A stretch of 32,808 bases of DNA from Halobacteriales archaeon QH_2_65_14 (GTDB lineage Archaea > Halobacteriota > Halobacteria > Halobacteriales > Haloarculaceae). The notes beneath the pieces are model-generated. The model was not told the DNA's origin. It ran no database searches and saw only the letters and a list, made by a program, of their open reading frames with translations. The stretch lies in assembly GCA_003021285.1 (NCBI GenBank), contig PXQO01000083.1, positions 1 through 32,808 of the forward strand. Direction: 5' to 3'. Below, in pieces: positions 8,609-17,064 of the stretch. Numbering within the stretch: position 1 is the stretch's first letter; each line of letters begins with the position of its first letter. The position numbers and the translations under genes were made by a program.

Positions 8609-9735
8609 TCAGCGGGACCGCCGGGAGCGCGCCAGAAGTGCGACTGCCAGGAGCGCGGCCACGGCTCCGCCGACTGCAAAGCCTGCACCGTCGTCGTCCG
8701 CGTCCCCGTCAGTATCGTCGGCCGGCGTCGGCGTCGGCGTGGGCGACTCCTCGGGCGTCGGCGTCGGCGAGTCGTCCGGGGTGGGCGTCGGCGTCGGTGT
8801 GGGCGTCGGTGTAGGCGGGTTGCGTCCAGCGAGGCCATCGCCCCGGGGTGGAACGCCTCGGCCATCCGCTCCAGTGGGATGATGACCCGTGGCCCGTGCT
8901 GGCTGATGTAGTTGGGGTTGACCTCGATGATCTGGTCCTCCTCGACCGCGGTCGATTCCTGGAGTGCAGTCACGTCCGGAACCTCCGAGCCCTCGCTGAT
9001 GACGATCCACTCGGGGTCGTTGGCGGCGATGACTTCCTCGCTTATCTCGAAGTACCCGCCGTCCTCGGCTTCCAGCGCGATGTTCTCGCCGCCGGCCTTG
9101 GTGATCAGCTGGTTTTCGAGCGTCCCTTCGCCGGCGGTGAACGGGAACCCGAGGTCGTAGTACACGCGGGGCGGGTCCTCGCTCTCGACGGCGTTCTCGA
9201 TCTCCTCGATGGTCTCCCGGGTCTCGGTGATCGTCTCGCTTGCCCCCTCGCACGCGCCGACCATCTGGCCGACCCGGTCGAGTTCGTCGTATATGTCCTC
9301 GACCGAAACCAGCAGCGGCGAGCGGTAGACTGTCAGTCCCGCGTCACGGAGGCTCTGGACAGTTTCCTCGGTGATGATGTTGGGTGCGAGCACCAGGTCC
9401 GGTTCCAGCGCGACGACCTCCTCCTGGACCGGCTGACCGAACTCGTCGACGACGTGCTCGCGCTCCTCGCTGCCCTCCAGATAGGCGGTGAACTGATTGA
9501 CGGGCATCCCCGTCACCTTCTCGGACGCGCCGATCTCCCACATGTGCTGGGCGGCGCTCGGCCCGAGGACGACGACCTCCTCGGGTTCCTGCTCGACGGT
9601 GACCGTCTCGCCGGTCGCGTCCTCGATCTCGACCGGGAACTCACAACTACTCCCGAGGACCGGTCCCGTGACCAGCACGGCGAGGACCAGTCCTGCAACC
9701 AGCGCGACGAGCGCTACCGATCTTCGTTGTCTCAT
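8609..9735 (-). pseudogene. btuF: Cobamide/B12 ABC transporter substrate-binding protein with apparent frameshift before its PT-rich C-terminal anchor
   Basis: Frame 1 encodes signal peptide and PBP domain through MAEAFHPGAM; the other frame encodes NPPTPTPTPTPTPTPDDSPTPTPEESPTPTPTPADDTDGDADDDGAGFAVGGAVAALLAVALLARSRRSR*. The switch lies in about 8822-8860. Confidence 0.8.
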
Positions 9736-9794
9736 ACTCCTGGCTGGGGGCTTATGCAACAAATATTTACCTAAAGCAATTCGATTTTGAATCG

Positions 9795-10844
9795 ATGCGG
9801 ACCGTAGCGCGGGTAGGTCTCTGGTCGGGCGGCTTGCTTGCCGTGCTGTGTGGGGCAGTCCTCGCCAGCGCGGCGGTCGGTCCGGTTCGGATCGACCTGC
9901 CGACGGTCGCGAGAGCGACGCTCAACACGGTTGCAGTCCCGACAGAGGTCTCGTTCGGAGTGGGAGGCCCGTCAGTCGCAGGGGTCGGGGTACCACTACC
10001 GTCGATCAACGTCGGTTACACGCAGGTGTTCGCGTTTGCGGTTCCGGAGACCGAACAGACCATCGTCGGGAAAATCCGCCTGCCGCGTATCGTCCTGGGG
10101 GCAATCGTCGGGTTCGCGCTCTCGACGGCGGGCGCGGTCATGCAGGGCTTTTTCCGGAATCCGATGGCGGACCCCTCGATCATCGGCGTCTCGTCGGGCG
10201 CTGCCGTCGGTGCGGTCGCCGTCATCGCCTTCTCGCTGGCGGTACCGCTCCAGGCGGCCGCGTTCGTCACGGGCCTCGTGACCGCGTTCGTCGTCTACCT
10301 CATCGCGACGGAGAACGGACGGACGCCGGTTGCGACGCTCCTGCTGGCCGGCATCGCGGTCCAGACGTTCCTCGGGGCCGTCATCTCGTACATGCTGTTG
10401 CAGTCGGGCGAGAGCCTCGAAGAGGTCGTGCTGTGGCTGATGGGTCACCTGCACAACAGCCAGTGGGGCGAGGTCGAGGTGACGCTCCCGCTGGCGCTGG
10501 TCACGTTCGGGGTCCTGCTCGCGTACGCCCGTGACCTGAACGTCCTGTTGCTCGGGGAGGAGGACGCCCACGCGCTCGGCATCGAGGTCGAACGCACCAA
10601 GCGCATCCTGCTCGCCGGGTCTGCGATAATCACGGCCGCGGGCGTCGCGGTGGCCGGCGTCATCGCGTTCGTCGGCCTCGTCGTCCCCCACGTGATGCGG
10701 CTCGTCGTCGGACCCGACCACCGGATTGCGGACACGGCCGCCCGCGCCGGCCCGGCCGAGGTTCCGGTCGGCATCGTCACCGCCGCGGTCGGTGCGCCCT
10801 TCTTCCTGTTTCTGCTCCGCCGCCAGGAGGTGCACGCGCTGTGA
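9795..10844 (+). CDS. btuC: Cobamide/B12 ABC transporter permease (apparently lacking an internal C-terminal-region segment)
   Basis: FecCD family: LPRIVLGAIVGFALSTAGAVMQGFFRNPMADPSIIGVSSGAAVGAV...GVIAFVGLVVPHVMRLVVGPDHRI...PAEVPVGIVTAAVGAPFFLFLLRR. Confidence 0.9.
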   Translation: MRTVARVGLWSGGLLAVLCGAVLASAAVGPVRIDLPTVARATLNTVAVPTEVSFGVGGPSVAGVGVPLPSINVGYTQVFAFAVPETEQTIVGKIRLPRIVLGAIVGFALSTAGAVMQGFFRNPMADPSIIGVSSGAAVGAVAVIAFSLAVPLQAAAFVTGLVTAFVVYLIATENGRTPVATLLLAGIAVQTFLGAVISYMLLQSGESLEEVVLWLMGHLHNSQWGEVEVTLPLALVTFGVLLAYARDLNVLLLGEEDAHALGIEVERTKRILLAGSAIITAAGVAVAGVIAFVGLVVPHVMRLVVGPDHRIADTAARAGPAEVPVGIVTAAVGAPFFLFLLRRQEVHAL

Positions 10845-12022
10845 TCCGTCTCGACGGCGTCGGCCTGTCTTTCGGTGACGTGCCGGTCCTTGACGGCGTC
10901 GACCTGCGGGTCGAACCCGGCGAGTTCGTCGGCCTGGTCGGCCCCAACGGGGCAGGCAAGACGACCCTGCTCCGGACGATAAACGGCGCGCTCGACCCCG
11001 ACCGCGGCGAAGTCCGGCTCGACGACAGCCGCGTGGGCGACCTGGGTGCGAGAGCGGTCAGCCGACGGGTCGCGACCGTCCCGCAGGATACCCACGTGGG
11101 CTTTTCCTTCCGGGCGGAGCAGATCGTCGAGATGGGGCGGACGCCGCACCGCTCGCGGTGGAACTGGGGGGACGACCACGATCCCGTCGAGACCGCCCTC
11201 GAACGGACGGAGACGACCCACCTGCGCGACCGTCGGGTCGACGACCTGAGTGGCGGGGAACGCCAGCGCATCCTCCTGGCGCGCGCGCTGGCACAGGAAC
11301 CATCGGCCCTGTTGCTCGACGAACCCACGGCCAGTCTTGACGTCAATCACCAGGTGAGCGTGCTCGGCCTGGTCGCTGATCTCGTCGACGACGGCCGGGC
11401 CGCGCTGGCAGCCATCCACGACCTCGACCTCGCGGCCCGGTTCTGTGATCGACTCACGCTCCTCCACGAGGGACAGATACGTGTGCGGGGTCATCCCGAG
11501 CGGGTCCTGAACGACAGTTCCCTCTCGGCCGCCTTCGATACCGATGCCGCCGTGACGACGAACCCGGTTACGGGCACGCCGACCGTCGCAGCACTCGACG
11601 GCCGTCCCGACCGCGACTGTCGGGTGCACGTTGCGGGTAGCGGCGAGGGTGCAGCGGCGGCCCTGCGGACGCTCTGGCGGGCCGGTTTCGAGGTCACCGT
11701 CGGCCCTGCGCCCGAGGGCGACGTCGTCAGCGTCCTCGCCGAACAGCTCGACGTCGAGGCAGTCACCGCACCCGCGTTCCGGTCCCCCGACGAGTCGTTA
11801 CGGGTAGCGGCCCGCGACCTCGCCAGGGCGGCGGACGTCCTCGTCGTGACAGGCGGTCCCGGGAGCGACGCCGTCGGTGGGGACAGCGCGTCTGCTCCCC
11901 GCATCGACGCGACGCTCGCCAACCCTGCGACGGCCGCGGCCCGCGTCGACGGGGGCGAGCGGGACGCCGTCGAGGACGAGGCCGAACTCGTTGACGCCGT
12001 GCTCGCAGAGGTCCAACAGTGA
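10841..12022 (+). CDS. btuD: Cobamide/B12 ABC transporter ATP-binding protein with haloarchaeal C-terminal extension
   Basis: Walker A GPNGAGKTT, signature LSGGERQR, Walker B ALLLDEPTASLD; start overlaps btuC stop. Confidence 0.9.
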   Translation: MIRLDGVGLSFGDVPVLDGVDLRVEPGEFVGLVGPNGAGKTTLLRTINGALDPDRGEVRLDDSRVGDLGARAVSRRVATVPQDTHVGFSFRAEQIVEMGRTPHRSRWNWGDDHDPVETALERTETTHLRDRRVDDLSGGERQRILLARALAQEPSALLLDEPTASLDVNHQVSVLGLVADLVDDGRAALAAIHDLDLAARFCDRLTLLHEGQIRVRGHPERVLNDSSLSAAFDTDAAVTTNPVTGTPTVAALDGRPDRDCRVHVAGSGEGAAAALRTLWRAGFEVTVGPAPEGDVVSVLAEQLDVEAVTAPAFRSPDESLRVAARDLARAADVLVVTGGPGSDAVGGDSASAPRIDATLANPATAAARVDGGERDAVEDEAELVDAVLAEVQQ

Positions 12023-12084
12023 GCCGGTTTTCGGACACTGGGAAGAAGCGCGGCATCTAAGTACCTTCCACCAAACTCTTCGAT

Positions 12085-13466
12085 ATGTTCCCCACTGGGT
12101 CCAGCGGCCGGCTCCCGCACCCGGGTCCGACGGGGTGGCTCGCAGCCGCAGCCCTCGGCGTCTACGTGCTGGTCGTCGTCGGTGCGACTGCGTCCCTCTC
12201 CGACGCAGCACAGGCCTGCTCGTCCTGGCCGGCCTGTTCGGGCGGGACCGACGACCCCGCCGTGCTCGCATCCTCCGGACCGGGACGACGCGGCGGGTCA
12301 AACTTGCAACGGTGCTGGCACTCACACTCTACCCCGTACAGATGGCCGTCGGCGCGCTCCTCGCGACGACAGCGGGCGCGGCCCTCTTCCCCGGCGTTCA
12401 CCTTCTGATCGGCGTGAGTATCTTCGGGACGCTACTGCTCTCGCTCGCGTGGCATCTCGAACACGTGACCGGGAGCGATGACGAACCGCTCTCGCCCGGG
12501 CATCCCGGGCCAGCGGGGGCCAGTTCCGAGTCCCCCGAGAGCGACGAACCGGAGACGCCGGCCCCGACTGCCGTGTCGGGCGAGGCCGGGGGCGTCGGCC
12601 TCCGGACCCGTGCATTCGCGTACTTCCGCCTGATGAAACCTCGGCTGATGTGGTTGCTCTGTCTGGTCGCGGCCGCCGCGATGGCGCTCGCAGCAGCCAG
12701 CGGGTGGACGCTCACCGTCGACACCATCGTTCTCACGCTCGGTGGTGGCGTCCTCGCTATCGGTGCGAGCGGGACGTTCAATCACGTCCTCGAACGCGAC
12801 CGCGACCGGAAGATGTCACGCACCAGCGACCGTCCGGTCGCGACACATCAGGTCTCCGGGCGCAACGCCCTCGCCTTCGGCTTCGCGCTCACGGGGCTCT
12901 CTGTCCTGGTGTTCCTGCAGACGAACGTGCTCGCGGCCGCGCTCGGGTTCGTGGCCATCCTGTTTTACAGCGTCATCTACACGCTGGTCCTCAAACCCAA
13001 CACCGTCCAGAACACCGTCATCGGGGGTGTGGCCGGTTCCCTGCCGGCGCTCATCGGCTGGGCCGCCGTGACGGGCCGGATCGACGTGGCGGCACTCCTG
13101 CTGTCGGGGTTCATCTTCGTCTGGACGCCCGCACACTTCTACAACCTCGCGCTGGCCTACAAGGAGGATTACGCCCGGGGTGGCTTCCCGATGATGCCCG
13201 TCGTCAGGGGGGAGACGACGACTCGAAAGCACATTCTCCTGTGGCTCGGAGCGACGCTCGCGTTCGGAACCGCCCTCATCTGGGCGACGGGGCTGGGCTG
13301 GCTCACCGCCGCCACGACGGTCGTCGCCGGGGCCGTGTTCCTCCGGGCTGTCGTCCGACTGCACCACGAACAGTCCGAGGAGGCGGCCTTCCGGGCGTTC
13401 CACGCGTCGAATGCCTACCTCGGTCTGTTTCTCGTCGCCATCGTCGTCGACGCGATGGCCATATAG
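12085..13466 (+). pseudogene. ctaB: Protoheme IX farnesyltransferase with N-terminal CtaA-like region, interrupted by an internal frameshifting deletion
   Basis: Frame 1: MFPTGSSGRLPHPGPTGWLAAAALGVYVLVVVGATASLSDAAQACSSWPACSG. Other frame: RILRTGTTRRVKLATVLALTLYPVQMAVGALL...FRLMKPRLMWLL...FNHVLERDRDRKMSRTSDRPV... UbiA domain through 13466. Confidence 0.82.
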
Positions 13467-13468
13467 TC

Positions 13469-13575
13469 ATAGGTGGTTGCGATTATTCTCAGCCTCTCCC
13501 GGAAAATTGGAAGCAAAGGACCCAACCGTAGCGGTCCGTGACCGCCCGGCGGTACCGAGTCACAACAACTGCTAT
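13469..13575 (-). repeat. Dispersed TIR element, copy D (107 bp)
   Basis: ATAGGTGGTTGCGATTATTC ... CGGCGGTACCGAGTCACAACAACTGCTAT; same orientation as copy A; its end reaches the stop codon of the rhodanese gene. Confidence 0.8.
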
Positions 13576-14120
13576 CAGTTCACCTCGGTCCCTTCGAGTG
13601 GGTATCCGCGGTCGACCCACTCCCGGATTCCCTCTTTGAGTGCGTACACGTCGGTGTAGCCGTTCTCGATGAGCGACGCTGCACGGTTGGTCGAGAGCGT
13701 GTGCGGACAGGGACAGTAGGTGACGATCCGGGTATCCTCTGTGAGGGCATCGAGCGGATCGTCCTCCGGCAGTCCGTCCGGGGCGGGGCTGAACACCGCT
13801 CCAGCGATCCGGACCTCCTCGTCGTCGATAGGAGCGAGGGGAACCTCGGTTCCCCCGACGGCGTACATGTCGTACCCGTTCCGGTCCGTTTTCCCCGTCT
13901 CCTCGCCCGGCGTATTCTCCACGTCATCGGGGTACTCGTCCGGTTCCTCGACGTCTACCTCGGAGTCGGTCGCCTCCTCCCCGTCGCCGTTGCCGTTGCT
14001 GTCACCAGTATTTTCACCATCGCCGTCGCTGTCACCGTTGCCGTCACGGTCACCCAGACAGCCTGCCATTCCCACGATGCCCAGCATCCCGACCGCGCCG
14101 ATGAATCGCCGTCGTTGCAT
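13575..14120 (-). CDS. Tat-type lipoprotein with rhodanese domain (apparently missing the VDAR segment)
   Basis: MQRRRFIGAVGMLGIVGMAGC Tat/lipobox; GRDGNGDSDGDG linker; VRIAGAVFSPAPDGLPEDDPL...RIVTYCPCPHTLSTNRAASLIENGYTDVYALKEGIREWVDRGYPLEG. Confidence 0.82.
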   Translation of the reverse strand: MQRRRFIGAVGMLGIVGMAGCLGDRDGNGDSDGDGENTGDSNGNGDGEEATDSEVDVEEPDEYPDDVENTPGEETGKTDRNGYDMYAVGGTEVPLAPIDDEEVRIAGAVFSPAPDGLPEDDPLDALTEDTRIVTYCPCPHTLSTNRAASLIENGYTDVYALKEGIREWVDRGYPLEGTEVN

Positions 14121-14229
14121 TCGTAGCTGGTCGTTGTCGTCAGTAAGTAAACGTGTTTCCCCGAATCGTGACCGCTACTGCGAGCGAGCGGGTAGTGCTC
14201 AGATAAGCAATACTGGAGTTGTAAACAGC

Positions 14230-14362
14230 ATGAAAGCCCCGAAGCGCTCGCCGGCTCCGACTCACTGCGCTCCTCGTTGCACTGCGGTACGACGTAAGGA
14301 CCGCAGGCCCCAGGCCGAGGACCGCAACGAGTCGCGGGAGTTCAGCACGCCGGGGCTTTCAT
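14230..14362. repeat. 133-bp nested inverted-repeat element
   Basis: Perfect 12-bp outer arms ATGAAAGCCCCG (14230-14241) / CGGGGCTTTCAT (14351-14362); inner 8-bp arms CTCGTTGC (14273-14280) / GCAACGAG (14324-14331). Confidence 0.7.
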
Positions 14363-14457
14363 CCTGGTCGCAGTTCTCTTTGAGAATCTCTTCTCTGAAC
14401 AGTTCCAGCGAGCGCCCCCAAACATTGTTGAGGCGTCCGTTCGAACCCCGGAACGTC

Positions 14458-14688
14458 ATGTCCGACGTAGAAATCGAGTACTGCGTACCATGTGGCTTCA
14501 GAGACCGGGCGCTCGACGTCCAGGAAGCGATCCTGAACGGCGTCGAGCAAGAACTCGACGAACTCTCGCTCGTGATGGGCGACCACGGCGTGTTCAAGGT
14601 CAGGGTCGACGGCGACACCGTCTTCGACAAGGAAGAAGACGAGTTCGACGTCGATGGAATCGTCAGGAACGTCCGGAACGGCCTCTGA
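14458..14688 (+). CDS. SelT/SelW/SelH (Rdx) family thioredoxin-like protein, CxxC form
   Basis: MSDVEIEYCVPCGFRDRALDVQEAILNGVEQELDELSLVMGDHGVFKVRVDGDTVFDK. Confidence 0.88.
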   Translation: MSDVEIEYCVPCGFRDRALDVQEAILNGVEQELDELSLVMGDHGVFKVRVDGDTVFDKEEDEFDVDGIVRNVRNGL

Positions 14689-14718
14689 ACCGCCCGCTAC
14701 TCGAAGTCCGCTCGCCGT

Positions 14719-16473
14719 TCACTGTCGCCATCGTGCATCGGCGAGCGTCCGCTGGACGGCAGTTTCTCCGATCGCTTCGGCAAGCGTCTCGTAGCCGGCG
14801 CGCTCGCGGGCATCGGCCGCGTCGGCGACGAGGCGCGAGACGATGAACTCCGGGGTGGACCGCCCGACAGTCCCGAACCGGGGCTGGTAGTCGACCTTCA
14901 GTTCGAGTTCCGGTGTCAATCCTTCGGCGAAGATTCCGTCGGTCCGTGCCGCCTCGGGGAGCGGTTCGAGGTCGTCGGCGAGGTGCGTCACGAACACCCC
15001 GAGCGCATCCTTCTCGACCGTGAGCGTCACGAGCCCGTGGAGCAGTTCGGCAGCACTCCCCGGCTCGGTGATCGCCTCGAACTCGTCGACGAGCATCAGC
15101 GTCCGGCCGGTTTCGGTCACCGGCGGCACGACCGACCGGAGCGTCGATTCCAGCACGCCGGCGTTGAAACTCGCGTGTCGGCGGTGGAAGACGACTGCAT
15201 CAACTACACCGAGTTCCGCCCGCTCTGCGGGCACCGGCAACCCCATCGCGGCGAGTAACTGCACCAGACAGAGCGTCTCCAGAAGCGTCGTCTTCCCGCC
15301 GCTGTTTGCCCCGGTCAGCACTGTCACCCGGTCCCCGTCCGGCGGCGACGAGGAGCCTGGTCCCGCGAGTTCGTGGTCGCCGACGGCGTAGGTGACCGGC
15401 TGGACGCTCTCGCCAGCCTCTTCGAGAAAAAGGTTGCGAGCGTTCACTACCCCGACGACCCGCCTGTCGACGAACGTCGGACGGCGCAACTCGAACGCCA
15501 GCGCGAACCGCGCGAGCGAGAGCGAGAGCGCGATGTCGTCGACCGCGTCGACGGCCGCGTCGACCTCCCCGGCCGCCTCGTCCAGGACGCCCTCGAACTG
15601 CTCGGTGACCACCCGTTCGCGCTCGTCGGCGCTCTCGCGAAGCCGGCCGGCCAGTTCTCGGAGGGTCCCCCCGACGAACCCGCGGGCGTCAGTCGCCTCC
15701 GCGGGCATGGACTCGCGGACGAGCGACAGGTCGACGCCGGTTTCGGTGGCGACATGGCGCGACACCTCCTCCCTGAGTTCGTCGGCCGCCCGCGCCCCGC
15801 TCTGGACCGCATCGAGCACCGCCCCGGGTGTCGCGGCCATATCCTCGACGCCGCCGAGTTGTTCCCTGAGGGCATCGAGTTTTTCGTCCGCTCCCGTGCC
15901 CACTCCCTCGCCGCCTTCGAGCGCCGCGAGCGCCGACACTGCGCCATCGAGCGTCGCGGTGTCGAGGTCGGCCAGTGGCGCGAAGACGCCGCCAGTCCGT
16001 CCGAGTTCCCGGAGTTCGAGCGCCGCCTGCACGGCCGCGCGTTTGCCGCCGCCACGCTCGTCGAACCGCTGGAAGGTGTCGAGGACTGCATCGCGTTCCG
16101 TTTCCGACAGGGCCTCCCAGCTCTCGCGGGCTTCGAGGACGGCACCGATCCGGTCTTCCATCGCCTCGCGGGTTTCGAGGGGTGTGAGAATCCGGATGCG
16201 GTCGGCCGCGTCGGCAGTCACCGCGAAGGTGCTGATACTGTCGAGCAGCTTCTTGTACACGTCCCGCGCGTCCCGGGTGGCGAGGACGTCCATCGCCTCG
16301 CCGCCGTGGGCGTGGCGGAGTATCCGTGTCGCCCGCCCACGCGGGAGACCGGCGTCCGTGAGAGTCCGCACGTCGGCGGCTTCGATTGCCTCGATAGCTG
16401 CTGCTTCGCCGAGACTGTCGGCCAGAAGGTCCCGGGTTTTGGGCCCGATTCCCCAGTAGTCCTCCAGTCGCAT
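14719..16473 (-). CDS. HhH-containing MutS-related ATPase
   Basis: N-terminal MRLEDYWGIGPKTRDLLADSLG helix-hairpin-helix; MutS ATPase LTGANSGGKTTLLETLCLVQLLA...RTLMLVDEFEAITEPGSAAELL. Confidence 0.85.
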   Translation of the reverse strand: MRLEDYWGIGPKTRDLLADSLGEAAAIEAIEAADVRTLTDAGLPRGRATRILRHAHGGEAMDVLATRDARDVYKKLLDSISTFAVTADAADRIRILTPLETREAMEDRIGAVLEARESWEALSETERDAVLDTFQRFDERGGGKRAAVQAALELRELGRTGGVFAPLADLDTATLDGAVSALAALEGGEGVGTGADEKLDALREQLGGVEDMAATPGAVLDAVQSGARAADELREEVSRHVATETGVDLSLVRESMPAEATDARGFVGGTLRELAGRLRESADERERVVTEQFEGVLDEAAGEVDAAVDAVDDIALSLSLARFALAFELRRPTFVDRRVVGVVNARNLFLEEAGESVQPVTYAVGDHELAGPGSSSPPDGDRVTVLTGANSGGKTTLLETLCLVQLLAAMGLPVPAERAELGVVDAVVFHRRHASFNAGVLESTLRSVVPPVTETGRTLMLVDEFEAITEPGSAAELLHGLVTLTVEKDALGVFVTHLADDLEPLPEAARTDGIFAEGLTPELELKVDYQPRFGTVGRSTPEFIVSRLVADAADARERAGYETLAEAIGETAVQRTLADARWRQ

Positions 16474-16532
16474 CGAGTGGTCACAGTCAGCCCACCCCCT
16501 TAGCTATTTCTCACGCTCCCCGAGCCTGCCGA

Positions 16533-17036
16533 CTACGTAGCCACCAGCAGTAATTCGTCCCCGTCGACGGTCACACGGCGGATGCGCAGCTGTCCGTCGG
16601 CCTGTTTCCAGCTTGCTCCCTTCCCGTCGATGGCGGCGTGGGCCTCCTGTGCCCACCTCAGGAGCTTGTCGGTTTCGTTCAGTACTGCGTCCGGCGATTC
16701 TCCGCGCATGATGCGCAGAACGGCCCGATATCGCGTCTCGTTTTCGATGGCGTGGACCGGCGTCATTGTTCCGAACGCGACACTCGCGTGGTCGGTACCA
16801 CCGTCGTTGCGCATCGAGATGGTTTTCGTCCCGATTTTCACCTCGTCTGCGTCGTGTTCGTAGGTGGCCGACGCGTCGTACGTCGCCGCCGACACGCCGT
16901 CGACGGTGTTTGCGGCCCTGTTCGCGTCCGGTGGTGGCTGGTCGGGCAGTCCGAGCGCCAGTCCAGCGACGAGGACGCTGCCGAGCGCGACACCAGCCCA
17001 GACGTACCAGGCGTCGACCGGCGATTCGAACTCCAT
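16533..17036 (-). CDS. Haloarchaeal single-TM protein (DUF7283-like)
   Basis: MEFESPVDAWYVWAGVALGSVLVAGLALGLPDQPPPDANRAANTVDGV; position at the 3' end of the pilin-like cluster. DUF number recalled, not searched. Confidence 0.65.
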   Translation of the reverse strand: MEFESPVDAWYVWAGVALGSVLVAGLALGLPDQPPPDANRAANTVDGVSAATYDASATYEHDADEVKIGTKTISMRNDGGTDHASVAFGTMTPVHAIENETRYRAVLRIMRGESPDAVLNETDKLLRWAQEAHAAIDGKGASWKQADGQLRIRRVTVDGDELLLVAT

Positions 17037-17064
17037 GGTGAGCGTGAGTGCTTCGGCTTCGTAT

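Noticed and set aside
8735-8815. Hexameric tandem tract (gtcggcgtgggc) as a CRISPR or satellite
   Set aside because: It encodes the TP-repeat stalk of the BtuF C-terminus; no spacer-repeat organisation.
8095-9762. Single 555-aa btuF-MaoC fusion protein as listed in the ORF track
   Set aside because: The middle segment (RLHRRPHRRRRPPRTTRRRR...) is the wrong frame of a PT-repeat stalk; MaoC has its own start at 8529 and BtuF its own tail in another frame.
13975-14060. Short tandem-like gtcgccgttgccgttgctgtcacc repeats
   Set aside because: Codes for the low-complexity D/G/N linker of the rhodanese lipoprotein, typical of haloarchaeal secreted proteins.
14430-14456. tRNA-like gttcgaaccccgg (T-arm-like) before the SelW-like gene
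   Set aside because: T-stem does not pair and no acceptor, D or anticodon arms can be found upstream.
15373-16503. 376-aa and 355-aa plus-strand ORFs
   Set aside because: Antisense of the MutS-related ATPase.
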